NCBI GenBank assembly: GCA_050875145.1
Contig: JBNMLH010000029.1
Span: 1 to 21,084 of the forward strand
Source: CAG-411 sp050875145
Lineage (GTDB): Bacteria; Bacillota; Clostridia; Lachnospirales; Lachnospiraceae
Reading direction: 5' to 3'
Length of the DNA: 21,084 nt
Position 1 is the stretch's first letter. Each line of letters starts with the position of its first letter. The translations under genes were made by a program, and so were the position numbers. Below, piece by piece: positions 6,878-15,316 of the stretch. A model generated the notes under the pieces. The model had not been told where the DNA came from and made no database searches. It worked only from the letters and a program-made list of their open reading frames with translations.

Positions 6878-8368
6878 ATGAAGGAAAAATATTTAGTTAG
6901 AATAGTGGAGTCAGAATTGCAAAACTTTAAAAATGTTACGTATGGTGACATAAAATATGTTAACTATGCAAATGCTGAATATCGTGCAGAATTACAGGGT
7001 TCTGATATCAATGGAATTTATGGTCAAAATGGCTCTGGAAAAACTGCGGTAATTGAAGCCCTTGACATATTACAACATGTCATGAGCGGAAAACCTATAG
7101 CTTATGGTGAATACGAAGGAATGTTCAGTAATGATATACCAATGAAACTTTCTACGTTATTTTATATAGAATGTGGTGAAAAGAAATATAAAGCTAGATA
7201 TGAATTATTTCTAGAACGGAATATAGAGGAAAAGAAAATACAAATTCATTCCGAAAACCTCCTATATTACCAAAGTGGAAAGTCTTGGAAAAGTAAGAGA
7301 CAAGTATATTTTTCCAATCCATTTTATGATATGCAATCTATTTTGGAAAATATTCAAGCAAAGATATATTCCGAAACAGAAAAGGCAACTGATAAAATAA
7401 GATTTTTTAAATCAGTACAAAACCTTGCTGTGTTTTGTGCACAGCGAAATGTATCTTTATTTTTTAATGATGTAATTAATAAATCTTTTGCTGTGGAGAA
7501 TCCAAATGAGGAAGAAATTGCCTTTACCAATGTGATAAATGCCTTATTTGATTTTGCCAGATGGCAATTTCAAGTTGTTAAAGTAAATCAACTTGGTGCA
7601 AACTACTCTAATGATTTTATTCCTGTGAATGTTCATACGGAATCCGAAAATGAAATGCTAAAAGGGTGTATTCCTTTATTTATTAATGGACGTGGAGAAT
7701 TTCCAGAAGAAATCTTTGATAAATTAGAAAATATCGTAGCTGCAATCAATATTGCATTGAAAGCGATTGTTCCTAATTTATCGATTGAGCTGTTAAAGCT
7801 GAATGAAGAAAAAAATACAGACGGGGTTACTGTTATCCAAGTTGAAGTATATTCTAATCGAGAAGGAAAACGTTTCCTCATTAAGTACGAATCAGAAGGT
7901 ATAAAAAGAATCATTTCTCTATTAAATTATTTGGTTTCATTGTACAACCATCCTGGAATATGTCTTGTGGTTGATGAATTGGATGCAGGAATTTTTGAGT
8001 ATTTATTAGGCGAGTTAATCGGTGTTTTGGCAGAGGAAGCAAAAGGACAGTTAATATTTACCTCACATAATTTAAGAATAATGGAAAAATTAGATAAGAA
8101 AAATATTATCTGTTCTACTACCAATCCACGAAATAGATATATTTCTCTCAAAGGAATTGAAAAAACACATAATCGTAGAGATTTTTATATTAGAACTATT
8201 GTTTTAGGTGGACAGAAAGAAAAACTTTATGATGATACTGATCTTTATGATATAGGATATGCATTAAAAGAGGCTGGTAATCCAGAGGAAAATGATGTGC
8301 AAATTGAATTTTCAAAACAATTTTTACAATTTTTAAAAGAAAATAAATCATCGAAACAGGATAAATAA
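6878..8368 (+). CDS. AAA (OLD/AbiL-like) ATPase, putative defence protein
   Basis: The protein has 496 residues from the ATG at 6878. That start has GAAGGGG 7 nt upstream; the in-frame ATG at 6863 overlaps this site and is less likely. Walker A is GQNGSGKT at residues 49-56, after an N-terminal FKN..YGDI strand typical of SMC/RecF-like AAA_15/AAA_21 ATPases. Walker B is CLVVDELDAG with Asp366 and Glu367, followed by FTSHN with His397. The region between is long and mixed, as in coiled-coil insertions of OLD-type ATPases. The next gene carries a TOPRIM-like nuclease core, so ATPase and nuclease are split over two genes as in PARIS (AriA/AriB) or AbiL, and unlike single-chain OLD/GajA. Abortive phage defence is inferred from this architecture and its neighbours. 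Confidence 0.85.
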   Translation: MKEKYLVRIVESELQNFKNVTYGDIKYVNYANAEYRAELQGSDINGIYGQNGSGKTAVIEALDILQHVMSGKPIAYGEYEGMFSNDIPMKLSTLFYIECGEKKYKARYELFLERNIEEKKIQIHSENLLYYQSGKSWKSKRQVYFSNPFYDMQSILENIQAKIYSETEKATDKIRFFKSVQNLAVFCAQRNVSLFFNDVINKSFAVENPNEEEIAFTNVINALFDFARWQFQVVKVNQLGANYSNDFIPVNVHTESENEMLKGCIPLFINGRGEFPEEIFDKLENIVAAINIALKAIVPNLSIELLKLNEEKNTDGVTVIQVEVYSNREGKRFLIKYESEGIKRIISLLNYLVSLYNHPGICLVVDELDAGIFEYLLGELIGVLAEEAKGQLIFTSHNLRIMEKLDKKNIICSTTNPRNRYISLKGIEKTHNRRDFYIRTIVLGGQKEKLYDDTDLYDIGYALKEAGNPEENDVQIEFSKQFLQFLKENKSSKQDK

Positions 8369-8386
8369 GGAGAGGATACATTTCAC

Positions 8387-9073
8387 ATGGATAAAGCAGT
8401 AATTTTTATTGTGGAAGGTGCTACGGATAAAAAAGCATTAGAAAATATATTTAAAAAGATATATAGAAATAAAGAAATTCATTTTGAGTTTACGCGTGGT
8501 GATATTACATCCGATGAAAACATCGATATAAACAATGTGGAAACCGAAATTTATAAATACGTGAATCGATATCGAAAGGATAAAAAGTTAGAACTTAAGA
8601 ATATCTGGCAAATTGTACAGGTGTTTGATACGGACGGCGCATATATTGATAACTCACATATTATTTCAGGTGATAGCAATAAATTTGTTTATTCCACGGA
8701 AAATATCTGCTGTAAGAATATTCAAAAGATAATTACAAGAAATGAACATAAAAGTAAGCTAATGAACTATCTTTTATCGTGTGATAAGATCAAAGGAATT
8801 CCTTATAGATGCTATTATCTATCCAGTAATCTAGACCATGCATTATATAATAAACTGAATTTAACTGAGGAACAAAAAAACAAGTATGCTCATAGCTTTT
8901 ATAAGCAATTTATGGGGAATGAAAAACTTTTTATTGATTTCTTAAATATGGATGTAGTAAATGGCGTTCCTAATAACTTTGCAGCTTCTTGGAAATACAT
9001 TAAAGAAGGTTGCCATTCCTTAGAACGACATACGAATCTGAATCTTTATTTCGAGGAAAATCCTATTCTATAA
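8387..9073 (+). CDS. TOPRIM-like (RloB/DUF4435-type) partner protein
   Basis: The protein has 228 residues and starts 18 bp after the ATPase stop, with GGAGAGG upstream, so the two form an operon. The N-terminus IFIVEGATDKKALENIF carries the TOPRIM acidic residue Glu10. QVFDTDGAYID carries the DxD pair Asp81 and Asp83. Together these are the metal-binding motifs of TOPRIM nucleases. The remainder is Asn/Tyr/Lys-rich with no second domain. Length and order resemble RloB/AbiLii or the AriB effector. In those systems the ATPase senses infection and the TOPRIM protein acts as effector; transfer to this pair is inference. A bidirectional terminator follows. Confidence 0.8.
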   Translation: MDKAVIFIVEGATDKKALENIFKKIYRNKEIHFEFTRGDITSDENIDINNVETEIYKYVNRYRKDKKLELKNIWQIVQVFDTDGAYIDNSHIISGDSNKFVYSTENICCKNIQKIITRNEHKSKLMNYLLSCDKIKGIPYRCYYLSSNLDHALYNKLNLTEEQKNKYAHSFYKQFMGNEKLFIDFLNMDVVNGVPNNFAASWKYIKEGCHSLERHTNLNLYFEENPIL

Positions 9074-9129
9074 AAGTTTAGTTGTGTGTAGTAAACTAAA
9101 TCAGGAAAATCAATTAAATATCATAGAAC

Positions 9130-9180
9130 AAAAGCCATTATCCCAAGCGTAAACACCAGCTTGGATAATGGCTTTTCTCT
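9130..9180. terminator. Bidirectional terminator between convergent genes
   Basis: A long stem (9130-9148 with 9159-9176, one bulged C) encloses a 10-nt loop. It is followed by TTTTCTCTT on the plus strand and by TTTTGTTCT on the minus strand. It serves the ATPase-TOPRIM operon and the converging chemotaxis receptor gene. Confidence 0.88.
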
Positions 9181-9220
9181 TACCGAAACTACTTAAAACC
9201 TCATACTCATTGGTTCTATT

Positions 9221-10927
9221 TTACAGTTTGAATATATGTACATTTTCCTTTAAGTTATCGGATACAGTTTTTAATTGATTTGCATTTTCTGAAACCTTTT
9301 GTATCTTTGTATTCATTTCTGTGGTAGAAGCACTGGTTTCTTCTGTGCTTGCTGCATATCTTTCTGAAACATCTGAGATATTTCGTACCATATCAACAAC
9401 CTTTTCTCTTGCTTTATCCAGTTCCTCACTGTTTTCAGCAATACGTCCAATTTCTTTACGGGAGGCATTGATATCTTCTGCCACTATATCAAATACATTT
9501 TTGGTATCTTGCAACATCTGATTTTGTCTGTTCATGACTTCCTTCACACGTTCCATCGTAATTACTGCATTTTCAGAATCTTTCATTAATGCGGTAATGG
9601 ATTCTCCAATTTGCTGTGCAGATTCGTTGGATTGTTCTGCCAGTTTTTGAATCTGGGATGCAACTACTGCAAAACCTCGTCCCTGTTCTCCTGCTCTGGC
9701 AGCCTCAATGCTGGCATTTAGAGATAGCAGGTTGGTTTCTTCGGCTATGGAGGTGATAAGGTTAATTGCCTCCTCAATTCGTTGTGCAGACTCGTTCGTT
9801 GTATCTGTCTGCTGTGAAATTACTTGAATAGACTGTTTTACCTCTGTATTGATTTCTTCCAATTCCTGCAAAGTATTTTTTGCACGAAGGCTATTCTTTT
9901 CCATATGGTCGGCCACAATATGTATTTTTTCTATATTTTCATTAGTTTCCTGAATTCTTTCTCCCATGAAAATAACATCATTATTCATAATTTGGGCATC
10001 CGCTGCCTGAGAAGTAGCACCATCTGCAATTTCTGCTACTGCCTGTTCGATTTGTTCTAGCGTATCTTTTGTCTGTATTAACTCAGTATCCATAATCTGG
10101 GCTGATTCTTGAACGACATCACTTTCTGATGAGATATTACCGACAATCTCAGATAATTTTTTCTGTAAATTTACAACACTTCGTACAAGCTCTCCAGTTT
10201 CGTCTGTAGATTTTGCATATTTGTTGTCAATTGGACTGGACAGGTTGCCATCTGCAATCTCTCCCAAGTTTTTTACACCATATGCAATACGCTCTGTAAT
10301 TCGTCCAGAGAGTATCCAAATACAAATAGATGAAAGAATTACTAATATCAGCATAATCAATGCAATAACTGCCGTAATATCTGTAACCATTTTACGGATT
10401 GCAGCACTCTTCATACCTGCAAATACCATACCTACTGGTTTTTCTGAATTGTCATCATAATAAGGGATATATATACCGTAGTATTTTTTGCCCGAAATAA
10501 TAGTGTTCTTAAAAAAACCATCCTTTCCCTTATCTAAAACAACGTCTGTTACCTTTTTATCTGCTTTACTTCCTGTTGTATCTTTGGAAGAATCTTGCAA
10601 TGTAGTAATACACATGGTGTCTCCATAAAAAATGGATGTTTCTATTTTATTATTATTTTTAATGGTATCAATTATTTCGGTATCTTCCGAAATATTATAA
10701 TGATCTCCATTCCACAGGTTCCCATTTTCATCCATTCGGTAACTGTTCCCCTCTGATAGCGATATATTATCTCGCTCCATTACTGCTACATCATAAAGAT
10801 TGTTTTTCACCAACGTTTCCAAATGACCGCTGATGCGATAGTCCATTATAATAGCAATGATAATTGTTGCCAAAATTAATGGTAGCATTGACATAGCCCA
10901 AAATTTTCCCTTTAATTTTAGTTTCAT
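9221..10927 (-). CDS. Methyl-accepting chemotaxis protein
   Basis: The 568 residues show a full receptor. A first membrane helix lies at about 11-28. An extracellular sensor of about 155 residues follows, Cache-like in size and pattern, with KKYYGIYIPYYDDN and GMVFAGMK near its end. A second membrane helix lies at about 183-206, then a HAMP domain to about residue 260. A long coiled-coil signalling domain follows. Its hairpin tip, residues 396-430, reads EETNLLSLNASIEAARAGEQ then GRGFAVVASQIQKLAEQ, the highly conserved CheA/CheW-binding region. AAGGGGG precedes the ATG. The ligand cannot be told from sequence. It stands alone, with no other chemotaxis gene in the window, and is not obviously related to its neighbours. 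Confidence 0.96.
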   Translation of the reverse strand: MKLKLKGKFWAMSMLPLILATIIIAIIMDYRISGHLETLVKNNLYDVAVMERDNISLSEGNSYRMDENGNLWNGDHYNISEDTEIIDTIKNNNKIETSIFYGDTMCITTLQDSSKDTTGSKADKKVTDVVLDKGKDGFFKNTIISGKKYYGIYIPYYDDNSEKPVGMVFAGMKSAAIRKMVTDITAVIALIMLILVILSSICIWILSGRITERIAYGVKNLGEIADGNLSSPIDNKYAKSTDETGELVRSVVNLQKKLSEIVGNISSESDVVQESAQIMDTELIQTKDTLEQIEQAVAEIADGATSQAADAQIMNNDVIFMGERIQETNENIEKIHIVADHMEKNSLRAKNTLQELEEINTEVKQSIQVISQQTDTTNESAQRIEEAINLITSIAEETNLLSLNASIEAARAGEQGRGFAVVASQIQKLAEQSNESAQQIGESITALMKDSENAVITMERVKEVMNRQNQMLQDTKNVFDIVAEDINASRKEIGRIAENSEELDKAREKVVDMVRNISDVSERYAASTEETSASTTEMNTKIQKVSENANQLKTVSDNLKENVHIFKL

Positions 10928-11041
10928 AAATATTCCCCCTTCTGTTATCTTAGGTCCCCCTAAAACTTACTTTTATTATAATACTTTATAGGACAAAATT
11001 CTATTAATTTGTTGCATAAGGGAAAATTTACACATTATAAG

Positions 11042-11080
11042 AAAAAAATCACCTACTACGCCAGAATCAGCATAGTAGGT
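11042..11080 (-). terminator. Intrinsic terminator of a dead gene
   Basis: On the minus strand a stem with arms ACCTACTA and TAGTAGGT (11051-11058, 11073-11080) is followed by seven T's (11042-11048). It lies directly downstream of the remnant at 11114-11250. Confidence 0.75.
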
Positions 11081-11113
11081 TAGATAGCATTTTAGTATAT
11101 TTGTTTTATATTT

Positions 11114-11250
11114 CTATTTTCCCTCATTTGCAGAAATGATTTCTGTCAGTGTAACAACAGTAGTATCTTCATTTGTAATACGCTTGAACCACTTTTCACT
11201 TCACTATAGGTATATGTCTTTCCGCATGAACTCAACAAATCTATGTTAAT
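11114..11250 (-). pseudogene. Degraded gene remnant of unknown family
   Basis: The minus strand reads INIDLLSSCGKTYTYSEVK, then after a frameshift KWFKRITNEDTTVVTLTEII and SANEGK, ending at TAG (11114-11116). The join preserves a plausible protein across the shift, and a good terminator of the right polarity follows, so this looks like the 3' end of a former gene. No start or ribosome binding site is seen. The rest of the gap between the chemotaxis gene (10927) and the Ig-like fragment (11506) holds only hairpins at 11311-11340 and 11365-11403. Confidence 0.45.
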
Positions 11251-11310
11251 AGCATAACACAAACAGTAGTATTTTTCTCGAATTATTCACCTCAATCTAT
11301 ATTCTATAAT

Positions 11311-11340
11311 GTTTGGGGCAAAAAGTATTTTGCCCCAAAC
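11311..11340. terminator. Strong stem-loop downstream of Ig-like fragment
   Basis: A perfect 13-bp stem (11311-11323 with 11328-11340) has a 4-nt loop. A second, 11-bp stem lies at 11365-11375 with 11393-11403. Neither has a clear U-tract on either strand, though the stems themselves end in A/T runs. They probably help end transcription from 11506 leftward. Confidence 0.5.
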
Positions 11341-11505
11341 ATACACTTACACTTAAAATCAGAAAAGAGTATTGCAAAGAAATACTTTCCCCGCAATACT
11401 CTTATTCGTTTTCATGCCTATTTTTCGACAATCCTCAAAAATCCTCAAAATCATCCACCCACATTTAAAGAAGCTCATGTGCCTTCAGACCTTTCAAATT
11501 TGATA

Positions 11506-12642
11506 TTATTCGAAAGTTAAGCTAAAGTTTACATCATTAGTAAAGTTAGTTGTATCTGCCGCTGTCTTCTGTTCAATTACCAATGAACTTCCATTATTAC
11601 TAGCTTTGTAAGTTGCACTAAATTTTGTATCTTTATTTAATGCAGCAGCAATATTCTCAGCAATTTTTGCAGCAGTATCTGCATTAGCAACTCCAACTGT
11701 TGCATCTGCAGAAAGTAAAGAAGATTTAACTGTTGCAGTACCAGCAACATTATTTGTTACAATAGCAGTTGTGTATGAAGCTTTTTTAGCGGCTACAAGA
11801 GCTATACCAGGTCTTGTGTTTGTATAGCTAATCTTATCGTCATCAGCACTGCTAGCAACTGTAGTTCCAGCCATGTTTGTTGCTGTTAATTCTACATTAG
11901 CCGCTTTTTCCTTTGCTGTAAAGGTAATTACAGCGTCACTAATACTAGTTGTCCAAGTCGCATTATTAGCAAATTTTTCAACGATAGCTGTAGCAACCTC
12001 AGAAGCATTGCTCTTGCCAGTAATTTCGCTTACATCTACACCTAAAATTTTATCGTCTGAAGCAGTTTCTGTTACGCTACTACCTACTGTAACTGTAACA
12101 ACCTGATTTTGACCTGTTACTTCAGTTACACCTTCTACTACAGTTGGCTCGCCTGCAGCAACACCAACAACAACCTTGATTGTTAAGTTTCCAGATAAAG
12201 TAACTGTAAATGTATTACCCTTACCGTCTTCTACGACAACAGATTTTAATACAATAGCATCATCATTCTTTACCTCACCAGCAGAAGTAATTGCTGTACT
12301 ATCCGTTGATACAAAGTCTAAATTCTTTAATGTGCAACCCTCAGCAACACTTAACACTTTTGCAGTCTGTAATGCTACTGCTAATTTATCTTTGTCTGTA
12401 ATAGCTGTTGCTGCAGTCTTTGTAATTGTTGCAGATTGTTTTGCAACGATTACAGCAGGTGCCTTACGTGTATCAATCGTGTTGAACTGGAATGTTTTCA
12501 CTTCCATGTTACCAACTTTTACAGTAACGGTGTATGTTTTATTTGCTGCAATACCCTTAGTACCAATCTTAATTTTAGCTGTATTAGCTGCGTCACCTGC
12601 TGCAATAACTTCGTCTGTACCAGAAGTGACAGGAAATGACAA
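11506..12642 (-). pseudogene. Truncated Ig-like surface protein fragment
   Basis: About 380 codons of Thr/Val/Ala-rich Ig-like sequence (KIKIGTKGIAANKTYTVTVK, NLTIKVVVGV, AATYK-type strands) end in NFSLTFE. The composition matches the surface proteins at both window ends. The frame is closed by a TAG at 12661-12663, only seven codons before the TTG at 12642. There is no signal peptide, no ribosome binding site and no room for a promoter before the gene at 12721. It is most simply the 3' part of a former surface protein gene. The body is free of stops, so the loss of its 5' end may be recent, or it may be an expressed remnant read through from upstream. Confidence 0.7.
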
Positions 12643-12648
12643 AATTTT

Positions 12649-12670
12649 TAGCTGGTATTGCTACCAGCTA
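12649..12670. repeat. Perfect 9-bp inverted repeat at fragment boundary
   Basis: TAGCTGGTA (12649-12657) and TACCAGCTA (12662-12670) flank a 4-nt loop between the Panacea gene end and the Ig-like fragment. There is an A/T run on each side but no clean U-tract. It may be a terminator of the upstream minus-strand gene or a scar of the truncating event. Confidence 0.5.
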
Positions 12671-12720
12671 ATATAAAAAAATATTTGTTAATTCATTATT
12701 CATAGCATCTGCCATAAATA

Positions 12721-13725
12721 TTATTTTATTTGAAATAAGTAATCCTTTACATGTTCTTTATCGTCCATGGAAATGTGATAGGTATGCATAATTGAGGTAT
12801 AATATTTCATAATTTCTTCTTTACTAATTTTTTCCGTACTCGGCTCATCCTTTTCAACATAGGTTCGTGCCTTGATATACGGTGTTTCCGCATGACAAAT
12901 CGTTTCCAGCATTTTGGCATTGTATACGTCAAAATAATATTTTTTTACAAATTCTAATAACACAATTTCGTTACTATCAAAGGACTCTTTGGTCTCTACT
13001 TTGGGTAATGAATGGTATTTGAATTGCTTAAAGGTATTGTATACTTCAGGATAAACCGCACCGTGTATCCATGCCTGACATTCATTTTCAAATATCCACT
13101 TATGATTAAATGAAATACTCCAACACTGAACGAAATACAATATTTTTTGCAATGCTAAATGTGTTATAGGTGTTTCTTCCGTCGTTTGCGCTAGAAACCA
13201 ATTAATTACACTATATATTTTCCCATTTGTTTTTGCAAAATTCTCTATTTCTTTGTTTGCTTTTTTATAAGCCTTGATAAAAGCCTTATCTTTTCGAATT
13301 TCGTTGTTGGTTTTTTCACTCATAGAATTTAACAAATCTATAAAATTATACGGATTGTCTAAGCCGCGCAATCTATCACTATTTTCCTTACTTGGCGTAT
13401 AATTCTTGTTAATATAACGTGTAAGTGTGATTTCACCCCAACCCAGTAGTTTGCTTAAAAACTTTTGACTGATTTTGTATTTTTCTAAAATCATCAGCAT
13501 TTCTTCTTTTGAAATGATATTTCGTTGTTTCCGAATTTCTTCATTTGCCTCTTCCATAATTTTAGTTTCTAATTCTTCATCATATAATGGAGCACCACAA
13601 TTTTCGCAAAATGGGACTTGTACATTCTTATAAAAATGATACCCCTCTCCCTCATACAAACGCTTAATTTTTCTTGTTTCATAATTATTGCTGCATCCGC
13701 ACTCAAAACAAACTAAATTTTCCAT
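12721..13725 (-). CDS. MqsA-like zinc ribbon-HTH-Panacea (DUF4065) protein
   Basis: The protein has 334 residues and three parts. Residues 1-50 form a zinc ribbon with Cys6-x2-Cys9 and Cys40-x2-Cys43, as in MqsA/YgiT antitoxins. Residues ~75-125 form an XRE-type helix-turn-helix (KYKISQKFLSKLLGWGEITL then TRYINKNYTPSKENSDRLR). Residues ~170-300 match the Panacea/SocA-like antitoxin domain (DUF4065): THLALQKILYFVQCW, ECQAWIHGAVYPEVYNTFKQ. AGGAG lies just before the ATG at 13725. Panacea proteins neutralise diverse toxins in two-gene systems; here no toxin gene adjoins it on the same strand. It may be an orphan antitoxin, a repressor, or an anti-phage sensor. TATAAA with TTACAC 18 bp upstream is a weak promoter candidate near 13790-13820. 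Confidence 0.88.
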   Translation of the reverse strand: MENLVCFECGCSNNYETRKIKRLYEGEGYHFYKNVQVPFCENCGAPLYDEELETKIMEEANEEIRKQRNIISKEEMLMILEKYKISQKFLSKLLGWGEITLTRYINKNYTPSKENSDRLRGLDNPYNFIDLLNSMSEKTNNEIRKDKAFIKAYKKANKEIENFAKTNGKIYSVINWFLAQTTEETPITHLALQKILYFVQCWSISFNHKWIFENECQAWIHGAVYPEVYNTFKQFKYHSLPKVETKESFDSNEIVLLEFVKKYYFDVYNAKMLETICHAETPYIKARTYVEKDEPSTEKISKEEIMKYYTSIMHTYHISMDDKEHVKDYLFQIK

Positions 13726-13908
13726 TTTGCATGCTCCTTTCTTTTAATTGTCATAATTTCTCCTTAATTGATCCTATTTATAATTTACTCATGTTATTTA
13801 GTGTAATTTTCGTAGCTTAATTCATTACTTTTTACACGTATATTTACTAAACTATATTCAATATATGTACTATTCACAGATAGGTATTTGTGATACTGAA
13901 AATACCGT

Positions 13909-14367
13909 ATGAAAGGTATTGTGTCACAGGTTTACAAGGTAGAACAAATCAAAAAACCTTTGGAAAACTATCGGGATATTGATGCATTCAAGATTTATGT
14001 TTCAGATTTAGGATTGCTATGTGCCAAGAAAGAGCTGGCAGCTAATGACATTCTTTATATGGTCGAGGAACTGAACGATTTTAAAGGCGGCATGGCTGAA
14101 AATTATGTCAACGTACAGCTTTCCATTAACGGATATCATACTTACTATTGGGAATCCAAACGTGGAGCGGAAATTGATTTTGTTATTCAACGTGACGGTC
14201 AGCTTATCCCTATCGAGTTCAAATCTGCCGATAATACGAGAGCCAAAAGCCTGAAGGTCTATATGGACACTTACAAACCTTCTTATGCGATTAAACTTTC
14301 TACTAAAAATTTTGCGTTTGAGGATAATAAAAAGATTGTTCCGCTATATGCGGCATTTTGTATTTAA
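13909..14367 (+). pseudogene. 3' fragment of DUF4143 AAA-type ATPase
   Basis: The 152 codons match the C-terminal part of the common ~400-480-residue ATP-binding proteins with a DUF4143 domain: KIYVSDLGLLCAKKELA, FKGGMAENYVNVQL, then the nuclease-like GAEIDFVIQRDGQLIPIEFK, and IVPLYAAFCI at the end. The Walker motifs and N-terminal two thirds are missing. In-frame sequence upstream stops at a TGA at 13897, and no ribosome binding site precedes the ATG at 13909. Its 3' end overlaps the 3' end of the dead PIN toxin gene on the other strand (14364-14367), so a deletion or recombination joined two broken genes here. Confidence 0.82.
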
Positions 14368-14522
14368 GAAGTTAAGGTGGATAAATCTGTAGCTTGAGAC
14401 GCCGATATATATGCATTCGCACCTAAAGATGCTAACTTTTTAAAAAATTCTACTGCATCTGCATATTTATTTCTTTTTTAAATAATATCCAGTAAAACAT
14501 TGGTATCAACCATCAATTCCAT
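14364..14522 (-). pseudogene. Dead PIN-domain toxin fragment
   Basis: The minus strand from ATG 14522 reads MELMVDTNVLLDII, then TAA (14478-14480), then in the same frame KRNKYADAVEFFKKLASLGA and NAYISASQATDL before homology is lost. The DTNVLLD start is the PIN-domain metal-binding strand. TAA in place of the expected TTA is most simply a single-base nonsense change. The gene also lacks its last ~80 codons. It overlaps the end of the antitoxin remnant at 14506-14673. Confidence 0.78.
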
Positions 14523-14673
14523 ATTTTTCAGAAATCCTTTCTTCTTTATATTCTTCTAAAGTTTTGCCCTGATTAGGTATAATTCCAATAAGCGAATCCA
14601 AAATGTCATCTACCGATTTCGTACTTTTTTCTTTTTCAGACTGTGTTTTTAAAAAAGCCACATAAGAATACAC
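14506..14673 (-). pseudogene. Antitoxin remnant paired with dead PIN toxin
   Basis: A 55-codon frame from GTG 14673 to TGA 14506-14508 reads KSVDDILDSLIGIIPNQG and KTLEEYKEERISEKYGIDG. This resembles the C-terminal, toxin-binding part of small antitoxins that precede PIN toxins in gut Clostridia; the family assignment is tentative. The N-terminal DNA-binding part is absent: the frame begins where the repeated leader (14678-14802) ends. It overlaps the toxin start by 17 bp, as expected for a pair. Confidence 0.55.
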
Positions 14674-14752
14674 AATCCTTCAAAACAACTATACCTTATT
14701 GCAATATTTTAAATAGAATTATCATATTCATCTAAAATATCATTCTAAGTTC

Positions 14753-14891
14753 TCATTTTTATTATACATGGAAATAGACCATACGACAAGACAGAACTGC
14801 TACACAAATTATAAAACAAATAGTTACAGCTCACTGACCTGTGGACTGTAACAAACAAAATTACCTACTACACAACACTTGCATAGTAGGT
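14753..14891 (-). repeat. Terminator-promoter element, copy B
   Basis: This 139-bp block is matched by 15653-15791 with one difference noted (14791/15691). Read on the minus strand it contains three parts. First is a hairpin with arms ACCTACTATGCA and TGTGTAGTAGGT (14863-14891), directly after the PIN toxin at 14915. Second is an inverted repeat GTTACAG/CTGTAAC. Third is a sigma-A promoter TTGTCG - 17 bp - TATAAT (14784-14789, 14761-14766). The promoter half plus leader (14678-14802) also matches 3458-3582 in reverse, about 91% identical. It points into the dead antitoxin-toxin pair. Confidence 0.9.
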
Positions 14892-14914
14892 GGGATAGTA
14901 TTTCTAATTGTTTT

Positions 14915-15316
14915 CTATAAATTGTATCGTTCACAGAATTCCTTTGCTGTAATAATATCAATGTCCTCATAGTTTTCAAGGACTAGCAAATCTGTATTAC
15001 CGCTGACAATGTATAATGCTTTGGCATCCTTTGCACATCCTAAAAATTTATTATCATCTGGATCACGGCACATATCTACAATGGATTTTGCTTCAATCAG
15101 TTCCAAATTTTGAAGAACAGGAGTTAAAATATTTGCATTTAAATGACCCTGTTTCTTCTGAATCATTCTTTCGACAATCTCCTCATATTCATCTATAATC
15201 TCCGTAGTTGCACATGCAGTAATTTCACCCGAAACAATTGCTCTCAACACTTTTTGAGGAAATCCACCAAAGAAAATTCCCGAAATCATAACATTTGTAT
15301 CTACAACTATTTTCAT
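14915..15316 (-). CDS. PIN-domain toxin (VapC-like ribonuclease)
   Basis: The protein has 133 residues. The PIN pattern is complete: VVDTNVMISGIF at residues 4-15 (Asp6), an acidic helix IIDEYEEIVE at ~40-49, and CRDPDDNKFLGCAKDAKALY with ..IVSGNTDLL at ~82-110, giving the clustered acidic residues of the metal site. The pattern fits the 'PIN family putative toxin' group. Family members cleave RNA, often tRNA or rRNA; the target here is unknown. The ATG overlaps the antitoxin stop by 4 bp (15313-15316). The hairpin of repeat copy B follows the stop codon and would end the transcript. Confidence 0.92.
   Translation of the reverse strand: MKIVVDTNVMISGIFFGGFPQKVLRAIVSGEITACATTEIIDEYEEIVERMIQKKQGHLNANILTPVLQNLELIEAKSIVDMCRDPDDNKFLGCAKDAKALYIVSGNTDLLVLENYEDIDIITAKEFCERYNL

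Noticed and set aside
11873..12676. Plus-strand frames opposite the Ig-like fragment
   Set aside because: They are antisense shadows of a repetitive Thr/Ala/Val coding sequence and have no start signals.
13754..13908. Restored 5' half of the DUF4143 ATPase in another frame
   Set aside because: No Walker motif or family pattern appears in any frame upstream; the sequence there is the promoter region of the minus-strand gene.
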